64,000 nt of DNA from Caballeronia ptereochthonis. GTDB taxonomy: Bacteria > Pseudomonadota > Gammaproteobacteria > Burkholderiales > Burkholderiaceae. Shown here piece by piece: positions 8,490-17,018 of the stretch; within the stretch, counting starts at the first letter, position 1; each line of letters begins with the position of its first letter. The position numbers were made by a program, and so were the translations under genes. The stretch is from positions 62,001 through 126,000 of the forward strand of contig NZ_FCOB02000006.1 in assembly GCF_001545075.1 (NCBI RefSeq). Direction: 5' to 3'. The notes under the pieces were generated by a model. It was not told the origin of the DNA. It saw nothing but the letters and a program-made list of their open reading frames with translations, and ran no database searches.

Positions 8490-10412
8490 TCACGACGACT
8501 TGCGCACGCGCAGATACCAGTCGCACAGGAGGCGCACCTGCTTCGGCGTGTAGCCCTTCGCGACCATGCGGTTGACGAAGTCCTCATGCTTGCGTTGCTC
8601 TTCCGCCGATCCCTTCGCGTTGAACGAAATCACCGGCAGCAGTTCTTCCGTATTGGAGAACATCTTCTTCTCGATCACCACCCGCAGCTTCTCATAGCTG
8701 ATCCACGCGGGGTTCTTGCCGCCGTTGGCCGCACGCGCGCGCAACACGAAGTTCACGATCTCGTTGCGGAAGTCCTTCGGGTTGCTGATGCCCGCGGGCT
8801 TCTCGATCTTCTCCAGCTCGGCGTTCAAGGCCGCGCGGTCGAAGCTCTCGCCGGTGTCGTGGTCGCGGAACTCCTGATCCTGAATCCAGAAGTCCGCGTA
8901 TGTCACGTAGCGGTCGAAGATGTTCTGTCCATACTCCGAATACGACTCCAGATAAGCGGTCTGAATCTCCTTCCCGATGAACTCGGCGTAGCGCGAAGCC
9001 AGTACGTCCTTGATGAACGACAGATACTTCTGCTCCGTTTCCGGCGGAAACTGCTCGCGCTCGATCTGCTGTTCGAGCACGTACATCAGATGCACGGGGT
9101 TCGCGGCCACTTCGGTCGAGTCGAAGTTGAAGACGCGCGACAGGATCTTGAACGCGAAGCGCGTGGAGACGCCCGTCATGCCTTCGTCGACCCCCGCGTA
9201 ATCGCGATACTCCTGATACGACTTCGCTTTCGGGTCGGTGTCCTTCAGGTTCTCGCCATCGTAGACCTGCATCTTCGAAAAGAGGCTCGAGTTCTCCGGC
9301 TCGTGCAGACGCGTGAGCACGGCCATCTGCGCCATCATCTTGAGCGTGCCCGGCGCGCACACCGCTTCGGCCAGGGACGAGTTGCGCAGGAGCTTCTCGT
9401 AGATCTTGACCTCTTCGCTGTAGCGCAGGCAGTACGGCACCTTCACGACGAAGATACGGTCGAGCAAGGCCTCGTTGTTCTTGTTGTTGCGGAAGGCCTT
9501 CCACTCGGACTCGTTCGAGTGCGCGAGGATGATGCCGTCGAACGGAATGGCGCCGAAGCCTTCCGTGCCCTTGAAGTTGCCCTCCTGGGTCGCGGTAAGC
9601 AGCGGGTGCAGCACCTTGATCGGCGCCTTGAACATTTCGACGAATTCCAGCAAGCCCTGATTGGCGAGGCACAGGCCGCCGGAATAGCTGTATGCGTCCG
9701 CGTCGTCCTGCGAGTAGGTTTCGAGCTTGCGGATATCCACCTTGCCGACGAGCGAGGAGATGTCCTGGTTGTTCTCGTCGCCCGGCTCGGTCTTGGCGAT
9801 GCCGATCTGACGAAGAATGGAAGGATAGCGGCGCACCACGCGGAACTTGCGGATGTCGCCGTTGTACTCGTGCAGGCGCTTGACCGCCCACGGAGAAAGA
9901 ATGCTCTTCAGGTAGCGGCGCGGAATGCCGTATTGCTCTTCGAGCACCGGGCCGTCCTCGTCGTAATCGAAGAGTCCGAGCGGCGATTCGTTGACCGGCG
10001 AGCCCTTCAGCGAATAGAACGGAACGCGCTCCATGAGCTGCTTCAGTCGTTCGGCGATTGACGACTTGCCGCCGCCCACCGGACCCAGCAGATACAGGAT
10101 CTGCTTCTTCTCTTCCAGACCCTGTGCCGCGTGCCGGAAATACGACACCACGTTTTCGATCACTTCCTCCATTCCGTAGAACTCACGGAATGCCGGGTAC
10201 ACCTTGATGACCTTGTTTGCAAACACACGCGATAAACGCGGGTCGAGGCGGGTGTCGACCATCTCGGGTTCCCCGATGGCCGTCAACATGCGTTCGCCCG
10301 CTGTTGCATATGTGGCAGGATCTTCTTTGCAGAGCGCGAGATACTCTTCGAGCGAGAATTCCTCCTCGCGGGTTTTTTCGAAGCGGGTCGCGAAACTGCT
10401 GTAGATATCCAT
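8490..10412 (-). CDS. prkA: PrkA/YeaG serine protein kinase
   Basis: A 640-residue protein with an N-terminal AAA-type ATPase domain (Walker A GPVGGGKS at 110-117) and a C-terminal domain related to cyclic-AMP-dependent kinases, as in Bacillus PrkA and E. coli YeaG (about 640 residues). The conserved GLLEFVEMFKAPIKVLHPLL and EGFGAIPFDGIILAHSNE segments are present. The start has a textbook GAGGAGGT Shine-Dalgarno six bases or so upstream. It is the first gene of a three-gene stress operon. In E. coli yeaG depends on RpoS and sigma-54; I looked for a sigma-54 -24/-12 element upstream and did not find one. Confidence 0.95.
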   Translation of the reverse strand: MDIYSSFATRFEKTREEEFSLEEYLALCKEDPATYATAGERMLTAIGEPEMVDTRLDPRLSRVFANKVIKVYPAFREFYGMEEVIENVVSYFRHAAQGLEEKKQILYLLGPVGGGKSSIAERLKQLMERVPFYSLKGSPVNESPLGLFDYDEDGPVLEEQYGIPRRYLKSILSPWAVKRLHEYNGDIRKFRVVRRYPSILRQIGIAKTEPGDENNQDISSLVGKVDIRKLETYSQDDADAYSYSGGLCLANQGLLEFVEMFKAPIKVLHPLLTATQEGNFKGTEGFGAIPFDGIILAHSNESEWKAFRNNKNNEALLDRIFVVKVPYCLRYSEEVKIYEKLLRNSSLAEAVCAPGTLKMMAQMAVLTRLHEPENSSLFSKMQVYDGENLKDTDPKAKSYQEYRDYAGVDEGMTGVSTRFAFKILSRVFNFDSTEVAANPVHLMYVLEQQIEREQFPPETEQKYLSFIKDVLASRYAEFIGKEIQTAYLESYSEYGQNIFDRYVTYADFWIQDQEFRDHDTGESFDRAALNAELEKIEKPAGISNPKDFRNEIVNFVLRARAANGGKNPAWISYEKLRVVIEKKMFSNTEELLPVISFNAKGSAEEQRKHEDFVNRMVAKGYTPKQVRLLCDWYLRVRKSS

Positions 10413-10872
10413 GCTACCTCCTCGCCGAAGTCAGAAAGCTATGTCGTGCGCAACGCGCGTAATCGAAACGACATCGCTTGAAATCATCCTAAACCCTTTC
10501 GAATTTTTTTTCACGCACTTGCGTTGTTCATTTGCTTCGAAGAATTACTAGCTTGGTGAGCTATTTTCGTTCACCTACAATCCTCATCCCAATGTCGATA
10601 TCGTGTTGCTCGATATCGTCCCTGCCTGTTCGCTTCCCCGCGCTCTCAGCACCTATCCGCAGCGCCTATCCGCCATTGCAAAGCGTTTTTCGCGCTTGCG
10701 CGCCTGCGCCTGGCGGCTGGCAGTCGGAGCATCGACCTGCTGCTCGCGTCATCATGTGACATACGTGCGCGCGGCGTCACCGGATGCGACAGGTTCAGCG
10801 CGCGCAACATCATCAATAACCGTTCCCAATGTGTGGTGTTTGCACGTCCCGTCGAGCGGGTCGCCAGGCGCT
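10413..10872. other. 460-base intergenic region upstream of prkA
   Basis: No convincing gene was seen. The stretch must hold the prkA promoter (minus strand). It contains a run of eight T (10503-10511 area) and two copies of the 8-base palindrome CGATATCG at 10596-10603 and 10611-10618, 7 bases apart, which could form an operator. A 76-codon frame on the minus strand at 10646-10876 has low-complexity composition and no recognisable features. Confidence 0.4.
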
Positions 10873-11634
10873 TCACGCGAGCACCAGTTCGAGCTCGCCG
10901 ATGCGGTCGATCGCGCTATGCAGCATCGCTGGTCCGTCGACGCGGTACGCGCCCGTATAGGAGCCTGTGGTGATCGTCCAGAAAGGCTCGACGGTCAATC
11001 CCATGCGGGAACAATGGTTGACGAGCCAGGGCAGCAATTCGCGCGGGTCGCCCGCCGGGTTGCCGAGCGCGGCCGGCGCAATGGGCAATCCGTCGAGCGT
11101 GAACTCGAGGCGCGGCGTGAGAAAGTCGAAGCCGGGCGCGATGACGTCATAAGGCTCCATGCCCGAGACGACGAGCGCGCCGTTGTTCTGCGCATCGGCG
11201 AGTTGCGCGAGCGGGTCGAGATTCGGCCACTGCGCGAAACGGCTGTCGACGACTTCGAGCGCAACGGCGATGCCGCCGATCGCGTCGAACACTTCCTCGC
11301 GCGTGTAAGGTTCGCTGCGCGCGGGCAAGGCGTAGGCGAAGCGAAACGCGATCTCGAGTTCCACCAGAACGCGAAAGAACGAGTCGAAAGGCAGGCGCGC
11401 GGGCGACGGGTAGACCAGCGCGGCGTCGATGGGCGCACCGGTGGCGAGCGCATCGGGTGCGCGCGCGCCGATCTTCCATGCGCCGATGCGCGCATCCGTC
11501 GCTTTCAGCATCTCGTGCTGGATCGCGTAGGCGGTCGGCGCGTCGACGGGAATGTCGGCGGGCTCCAGTGCCTCGATCAGCTGATGCCGGCGGCGGGCCT
11601 CCGCTAGCTTCGCGGCGAGTGTCGATCCGGTCAT
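10873..11634 (-). CDS. 2-keto-4-pentenoate hydratase/FAH-family protein
   Basis: A 253-residue protein of the MhpD-like branch of the fumarylacetoacetate hydrolase superfamily, normally metal-dependent hydratases or decarboxylases of aromatic meta-cleavage pathways. Seen in sequence: an N-terminal helical segment with PTAYAIQHEML, IGAWKIGA near residue 50, the acidic motif VELEIAFRF near 90, and the late TTGSYTGAY near 220 that corresponds to the family's conserved C-terminal loop. It stands alone, with no meta-cleavage genes nearby, so the substrate cannot be inferred. Downstream on the same strand lie the unrelated prkA genes after a long gap. Confidence 0.82.
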   Translation of the reverse strand: MTGSTLAAKLAEARRRHQLIEALEPADIPVDAPTAYAIQHEMLKATDARIGAWKIGARAPDALATGAPIDAALVYPSPARLPFDSFFRVLVELEIAFRFAYALPARSEPYTREEVFDAIGGIAVALEVVDSRFAQWPNLDPLAQLADAQNNGALVVSGMEPYDVIAPGFDFLTPRLEFTLDGLPIAPAALGNPAGDPRELLPWLVNHCSRMGLTVEPFWTITTGSYTGAYRVDGPAMLHSAIDRIGELELVLA

Positions 11635-11774
11635 GTCGATGTCCTCGTTGTGAACGGTGACGCATACCCATCAGTGTACGGGTTACCGGATCGACGTTGC
11701 GTGCGCGCGTGAGGATTCGTGCGCGTGTCAGGGCCGGTACGCGGCGAGACGCCGCATGCCGGCCGTTTCATGCT

Positions 11775-13505
11775 TCAGAACGTTTCCCAGTCGCCGTTCA
11801 CGTCCGAGGCCGCTGTCGCCTTGCGTGCAGGCGCCGGCGCGGGGGCGATGCGCTTGCCCGGCACCTTCGCCGCCGGCTTCGGCGCTACGTGCGCTATGTG
11901 CGTTGCGCGCGATGCAATCGAGCCCGAGGGCACTGCGACAACCGGGGCAGCAGCAAGCGGCGCGCCATCTGTCACCTGAAACGCCGCCACCGCGTGGCGC
12001 AGGCGCGCCGCCTGATCCTCCAGCGATTGCGCGGCCGCCGCGGCTTCCTCGACGAGCGCCGCGTTCTGCTGGGTCACTTCATCCATCTGCGTGACGGCGC
12101 GCGACACCTGCTCGATGCCGCTCGACTGCTCCTGGGACGCCGCCGCGATCTCGCCCATGATGTCGGTCACGCGCTGCACCGCGCCGATGATCTCTGTCAT
12201 CGTGCGGCCGGCTTCGTCGACGAGCGTCGAGCCCGTCTGCACGCGCGCCACCGACGTGTCGATCAGCTCCTTGATTTCCTTGGCCGCCGCCGACGAGCGC
12301 TGCGCGAGACTGCGCACCTCGCCCGCGACGACCGCGAAGCCGCGCCCTTCCTCGCCCGCCCGCGCGGCTTCGACCGCCGCGTTGAGCGCGAGAATGTTCG
12401 TCTGGAACGCGATGCCCTCGATGATCGTGATGATGTCCGCGATCCTCGACGAACTGCGGTTGATCTCGCCCATCGTGTCGACCACCTGCATCACGACCGA
12501 ACTGCCCTTGCCGGCGATCTCCGACGCATTCGCCGCGAGCCTGCTTGCCTGCCGCGCGTTTTCGGCGTTCTGGCGGACCGTGCCGGTCAGCTCTTCCATG
12601 CTCGACGCGGTTTCCTGCAAGGCGGAGGCCTGCTCCTCGGTGCGCGAGGACAGATCGGCGTTGCCCGCCGCGATCTGCTGCGTGGCGGAGGCGATCGATT
12701 CGCTGCCCGAGCGCACGGTGCGCACGGTCGAGAGCAGGCTCGCGCGCATTTTGGCGAGGCCTTCGAGCAGAAGCCCCATTTCATCGCGCGAAGTCACGAC
12801 GACTTCGCGGCGCAGATCGCCCGCCGCGATGGCCTCGAAATGGCCGAGCGCGGCTTCGAGCGGCCGCCCGATCGCGCGCCTCAGCGACACCCAGGCGAAC
12901 GCGGCCGCCGCCAGGCCGAGCGCGATCGCGGAAAAGCTCAGCGCCCGGAACCACAGGAAGCGGCGCTGCGTCTCCTCGTAGCCCTGCCTCGACGCTTCGG
13001 TCAGGTACTTGCGCAGCGCGTCGTTCGCGTTGGCGAGTTCGTTGTACTTCACCTGCATCGCCTTGGCGTTCGCGATGATGTCGTCGTGATCGTTCGCCAT
13101 GATCGCGGCGATGCCTTGGTCGACGATCCCCTGCAGGGCCAGGCGCTTTTCCTGCGCCGCGTCGGCGAGACGTTTCTCGCCGGGCGACTGCGGCAGCGAC
13201 GTGTATTCCTTCCAGTAGGCGTCGGCGCGCCCGCGCATCATGCGCGAGCGTTCGATCGTGGAGGCCACTTCCGACGTGCCGGCGAGCAGCGCCGCGCGAT
13301 CGAACACGAGCCGCTCGCGCGCCGCGTACATTTCCGCGTTGCCGACCGCGATCGCGGCGGGCATCTGCACCGAATAGGTATCGAGAAATGCGCCGTTCGA
13401 GTGGCTCATGCCAGTGAGCCCCAGCGCGCCGATCGCGATGAGCAGCGCGCCCAGAAACGCCATCGAGATGCCGAGCCGCGCCTTGATCGTCAAAGCCTTT
13501 TTCAT
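11775..13505 (-). CDS. Methyl-accepting chemotaxis protein, Tar/Tsr type
   Basis: A 576-residue chemoreceptor. An N-terminal helix (about residues 8-30), a periplasmic four-helix-bundle ligand domain (about 31-190), a second membrane helix (about 190-212), HAMP (about 212-265) and the cytoplasmic signalling domain follow in order. The signalling tip EGIAFQTNILALNAAVEAAR is intact. The C-terminus is DWETF, matching the NWETF-type pentapeptide that tethers CheR and CheB, so this is probably an adaptation-competent receptor. Start 13505 (MKKALTIKARLG) is preferred to an ATG 24 codons upstream. It lies 261 bases downstream of the ribose operon on the same strand; sensing of a ribose-binding protein is possible but unproven. 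Confidence 0.94.
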   Translation of the reverse strand: MKKALTIKARLGISMAFLGALLIAIGALGLTGMSHSNGAFLDTYSVQMPAAIAVGNAEMYAARERLVFDRAALLAGTSEVASTIERSRMMRGRADAYWKEYTSLPQSPGEKRLADAAQEKRLALQGIVDQGIAAIMANDHDDIIANAKAMQVKYNELANANDALRKYLTEASRQGYEETQRRFLWFRALSFSAIALGLAAAAFAWVSLRRAIGRPLEAALGHFEAIAAGDLRREVVVTSRDEMGLLLEGLAKMRASLLSTVRTVRSGSESIASATQQIAAGNADLSSRTEEQASALQETASSMEELTGTVRQNAENARQASRLAANASEIAGKGSSVVMQVVDTMGEINRSSSRIADIITIIEGIAFQTNILALNAAVEAARAGEEGRGFAVVAGEVRSLAQRSSAAAKEIKELIDTSVARVQTGSTLVDEAGRTMTEIIGAVQRVTDIMGEIAAASQEQSSGIEQVSRAVTQMDEVTQQNAALVEEAAAAAQSLEDQAARLRHAVAAFQVTDGAPLAAAPVVAVPSGSIASRATHIAHVAPKPAAKVPGKRIAPAPAPARKATAASDVNGDWETF

Positions 13506-13720
13506 TGAGTTGTCCCTGTGCCGCTCGTGAGCGGGTCTCCGGCCGATTGACGGCCGGCGCGCGCGGATGCCCGGCACCCGCAGCGGCCGATGACGACCGC
13601 GCGGCCGATGCGCGTCGTCCTTTCCGTCGGTTTGCAGGCGCGTCGAGACAGCGCGCGTCCGCTACTGATGTATACGGCGCGAGCGCGGGGACACTTGAGG
13701 GGATTATTTCGTATGAAGAG

Positions 13721-13748
13721 AGAACGGCGCGTTTTTGCGCGCCGTTCT
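13721..13748. terminator. Stem-loop downstream of rbsK, possible terminator
   Basis: An 11-bp perfect stem (13721-13731 with 13738-13748) and 6-base loop lie 19 bases beyond the rbsK stop. No T-run follows on the minus strand, so intrinsic termination is uncertain; it could protect the mRNA 3' end. Confidence 0.45.
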
Positions 13749-13766
13749 TCTGTGTTTATTGAAGAG

Positions 13767-14711
13767 TTATGCCGAAATTTCGCTGCGATGCGGAATCGAT
13801 GGCTGCGCGCCCTCGCGCGTCACGGCGAGCGCCGCCGCGCGCTGGCCGAACGCAATGGCGTCCCGCACGGCCGCGCCGCGCGCGAGTTCCGCCGCGAATC
13901 CGCCGATGAAGGTGTCGCCGGCGGCGGTCGTGTCGACGGCGTCGACTTTCGGCGACGGGCAATGCGCGCCGGCTTCGTTTTCGCCGTCCAGCAGCGCGAG
14001 CACGCCTTGCGCCCCGAGTGTCACGATCACGTTGCGCGCGCCCTTCGCCTTCAGCGCCTGCGCGGCGCGCCGCGCATCGTCCGGCGTGCTGATCGCGATG
14101 CCCGAGAGCGTCGCGGCTTCGAGCTCGTTCGGAATCAGGTAATCGATGAGCGCAAACCAGTCGGGCGGCAACGTGTGCGCGGCAGGCGCTGGATTGAGGA
14201 TCGTCGTGCGTTTCAGGCGCCGGCCGGCGGCGAGCGCGGCGCGCACCGTGTCCGGCGGCGTCTCAAGCTGGCAGACGATGACATCGGCGCGCGCGAGCAG
14301 CGCTTCCTGCGCCTCGATGCGCGCGGGCGTCACTTCGGCGTTGCTGCCCGCGACGATGACGATCGCGTTCTGGCTCGCGTCATCGACGACGATGAGCGCC
14401 ACGCCGGTCGGGGCGCTCGCGCTCGTCGCCAACGCGGCGCAGTCGATGCCTTCCGCCTCGAGGCTGCGTTTGAGCGTCGCGCCGTTCGAATCGTCGCCGA
14501 CGCAGCCGATCATCGCGACCTGCGCGCCCAAGCGCGCGGCCGCGACCGCCTGATTGCCGCCCTTGCCGCCCGGCACCTGCGCGAACGCGTGTCCGGCGAG
14601 CGTTTCGCCAGGCTTCGGCAGGCGCGGCGCGCGCGCGACGAGATCCATGTTGAGGCTGCCGACCACGGTTACGCGGCCGCTTGCTTCGTCCGGTTTGGCG
14701 CTATCGCCCAT
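13767..14711 (-). CDS. rbsK: Ribokinase
   Basis: A 314-residue PfkB-family kinase that phosphorylates D-ribose to ribose 5-phosphate. It shows the two PfkB signatures: GGKGGNQAVAAARLG near residue 48 and DTTAAGDTFIGGF near 255, the latter carrying the catalytic aspartate (TAAGD) and anion hole. NLMD-type substrate contacts (GSLNMDLV) are at the N-terminus. ATG 14711 is chosen, with GAGGA 11 bases upstream; a TTG six codons earlier is less likely. It is the last gene of the rbsBAC-rbsR-rbsK unit and starts 32 bases after rbsR ends. Confidence 0.94.
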   Translation of the reverse strand: MGDSAKPDEASGRVTVVGSLNMDLVARAPRLPKPGETLAGHAFAQVPGGKGGNQAVAAARLGAQVAMIGCVGDDSNGATLKRSLEAEGIDCAALATSASAPTGVALIVVDDASQNAIVIVAGSNAEVTPARIEAQEALLARADVIVCQLETPPDTVRAALAAGRRLKRTTILNPAPAAHTLPPDWFALIDYLIPNELEAATLSGIAISTPDDARRAAQALKAKGARNVIVTLGAQGVLALLDGENEAGAHCPSPKVDAVDTTAAGDTFIGGFAAELARGAAVRDAIAFGQRAAALAVTREGAQPSIPHRSEISA

Positions 14712-14743
14712 CTTTGCTCGAATCCTCAAAAAAGTAGCTTTCG

Positions 14744-15778
14744 TTACGCCTTCGCACCGGGCGCGTGACGGCGCGATTCCGGCACCACCGCCGTCGATTC
14801 GCGGCGCACGAGCCGCGGCGGCACCACACGGCGGCGCGTCGTGCCGGTCAGCTTGCCCGTGATGCGGTCGATCAGCGTCTGCGCGGCCATTTCGCCGAGC
14901 GCGCGCACCGACTGGCCGACCGTCGACAGCGCCGGATACGTATACCGCGAGAGCTCGACATCATCGAAACCGATGATCGAGCAATCGGTCGGCACGGCGA
15001 TGTGGCGCTCGGCCGCCGCCCGCAGCGCGCCGATGCCCATCATGTCGTTGCACGCGAAGATCGCGGTCGGCTTCATGTTGTCGAACAGTTGCGAGGCCGC
15101 CGCGTAACCGCCCGTCGCGGAGAAGTCGCTCTGCTGAATCGCGTTCGGCTCGATTTCGATGCCGCGCTCGGCCATCGCGCGGATGAAGCCGTGCAGGCGC
15201 ATCGCGGAGACGGCTGTGGCCACCGGCCCGGTGATGCAGCCGATTTCCGAGTGCCCGAGCTGCAGCAGATGCCGCGTCGCGAGATACGCGCCCTTTTCGT
15301 GGTCGATCTGCACGAGGTCGGACTGCAGCCCCTCGATATTGCGATCGACGATCACGAGCGGCTCGCGCGCGCCAGCGAGGCACTGCGCAAGCACCGAGTC
15401 CTCCCCCGCCGAAGCGATCACCAACCCGTCGATGCGCTTTTCCTGCAGCACGCGCAGGTAGTTGCGCTGCTTGGCGGGATCGTCGTCGGAGTTGCAGAAG
15501 AACACGCAATAGCCGTTCTTCGCGCAACCGTCCTCGACGCCGCGCGCGAGCTCGGCGAAATACGGATTGGTCGCGTTCGGCACGAGCAGGCCGATGGTCG
15601 CCGTCGAACGCGCCTTCAGCGAGCGCGCCACCGCCGACGGCACGTAGTCGAGCTCACGGATCGCCCGCTCGACTTTCGCCCGCACGTCGGCCGACACCGG
15701 CCGCGAATTGTTCACTACGTGGGATACCGTCGTAAACGACACCCCGGCAATGGCTGCCACGTCTTTGATCGTCGCCAT
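14744..15778 (-). CDS. rbsR: LacI-family regulator of ribose operon
   Basis: A 344-residue LacI/GalR repressor. MATIKDVAAIAGVSFTTVSH is the classic helix-turn-helix followed by the hinge helix (VPSAVARSLKARSTATIGLL near 50-65) and a periplasmic-binding-protein-like effector domain. ATG 15778 has a GAAGGA Shine-Dalgarno and matches the family; an ATG nine codons upstream would add an atypical tail. Its place between rbsC and rbsK indicates it is the ribose-responsive repressor of this operon. I could not identify its operator with confidence upstream of rbsB. Confidence 0.92.
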   Translation of the reverse strand: MATIKDVAAIAGVSFTTVSHVVNNSRPVSADVRAKVERAIRELDYVPSAVARSLKARSTATIGLLVPNATNPYFAELARGVEDGCAKNGYCVFFCNSDDDPAKQRNYLRVLQEKRIDGLVIASAGEDSVLAQCLAGAREPLVIVDRNIEGLQSDLVQIDHEKGAYLATRHLLQLGHSEIGCITGPVATAVSAMRLHGFIRAMAERGIEIEPNAIQQSDFSATGGYAAASQLFDNMKPTAIFACNDMMGIGALRAAAERHIAVPTDCSIIGFDDVELSRYTYPALSTVGQSVRALGEMAAQTLIDRITGKLTGTTRRRVVPPRLVRRESTAVVPESRRHAPGAKA

Positions 15779-16028
15779 ACATCGTCCTTCGCTATCTTTG
15801 TCCAACTGCTCTTATTGGCTGTAAGGCGTTCGGCGCGCCCTGCTTTTCATGCGCCGCTTTGCTGCTTTACCTGCGCCCTGCCCGCGTCCTTGCTTGCTGC
15901 CGCTTCAACCGGGCGCCCCGCCTTGCCGCTCACGTTTGCTTCCGCCGACGCGGCCCGGCAACGCCAACAGCCGCTTTTCCGCCCCGTGCGGAGCCCGTGC
16001 CGTCGCCGGCCCTCGATTGCTCGAACCA

Positions 16029-17018
16029 TCACACCCGCTTTCTTCTGCTGCGATAGGTATCCAGCACCACCGCCACCACGATCACTGAGCCCGTGATGAT
16101 GCGCTTGGTCGGCTCGTTCGCGCCGATCTGCGCCAGGCCCGCCGCCAGCACGGAAATGATCAATACGCCGAAAAACGTGCTGATCACCGAACCGCGCCCG
16201 CCCATCAGGCTCGTGCCGCCGATCACCACCGCCGCGATCACCTGCAATTCCAGCCCCGCGCCCGCGTTCGGATCGGCGGCTTCCAGGCGCGAAATCTGGA
16301 ACAGCGCCGCGAGCCCGGACAGCGCGCCCATCAGTGCGAAAACGATTATCTTGTACGGCCGCGGATTGACCCCCGCGAGCCGCACGGCTTCCTCGTTCGT
16401 GCCGATCCCTACGAGATATCGGCCAAAAACCGTCCGGGTCAAGACCAGATGCGCAACTATCATCACCGCGACCGCGATCAGGAACGCGGGCGAGATGCCG
16501 AACGCGATCGGATTCGACAGGAAATCGAACGCATCGCCGATGTACGCCGTGCGCGAGTTCGTCATCTGATACGCGAGCCCGCGCGCGCCTTCCAGCACGC
16601 CGAGCGACACGATGAACGACGGAATGCGCCACGCCACCGTCACGAGCCCGGTCACGGTGCCCGTCAGCGCGGCGGCCGCGAGCCCGATCAGCGCGGCGGG
16701 AAACGCCGGCCAGTGCCACTTGAGCGCGGCCACGCTCACCACCGATGCGCCCAGCGCGAGCACCGAGCCCACCGACAGATCGATGCTCGCGATGATCAGC
16801 ACGAAGGTCATGCCGACCGACATCACGACGAGATCCGGTATCTGGTTCGCGATCGTGCTGAACGTGTCGTACGTCAGAAAGTGCGAACTCAGCACCGAAA
16901 ACAGCGCGATCATCGTGGCGAGCGCGCCCGCGAGACCCAGGTAATTCGAAACGCCGAGGCGCGTGCCGACGCCCTTCGTGCTCTTCTGTGCATCGGCGGG
17001 CAGATTCGCTTCGCTCAT
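16029..17018 (-). CDS. rbsC: Ribose ABC transporter permease
   Basis: A 329-residue inner-membrane permease of the sugar ABC (BPD_transp_2) family. It contains the conserved segment MTFVLIIASIDLSVGSVLAL near residue 75 and the EAA-like loop GIGTNEEAVRLAGVN near 205, plus GGTSLMGGRGS near 270. It begins immediately after the rbsA stop codon (TGA then ATG), so the two are translationally coupled. A 250-base gap without a clear gene separates it from rbsR. Confidence 0.94.
   Translation of the reverse strand: MSEANLPADAQKSTKGVGTRLGVSNYLGLAGALATMIALFSVLSSHFLTYDTFSTIANQIPDLVVMSVGMTFVLIIASIDLSVGSVLALGASVVSVAALKWHWPAFPAALIGLAAAALTGTVTGLVTVAWRIPSFIVSLGVLEGARGLAYQMTNSRTAYIGDAFDFLSNPIAFGISPAFLIAVAVMIVAHLVLTRTVFGRYLVGIGTNEEAVRLAGVNPRPYKIIVFALMGALSGLAALFQISRLEAADPNAGAGLELQVIAAVVIGGTSLMGGRGSVISTFFGVLIISVLAAGLAQIGANEPTKRIITGSVIVVAVVLDTYRSRRKRV

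Noticed and set aside
10646..10876. A 76-codon minus-strand frame upstream of prkA
   Set aside because: Low-complexity, overlaps the end of the hydratase gene and has no Shine-Dalgarno.
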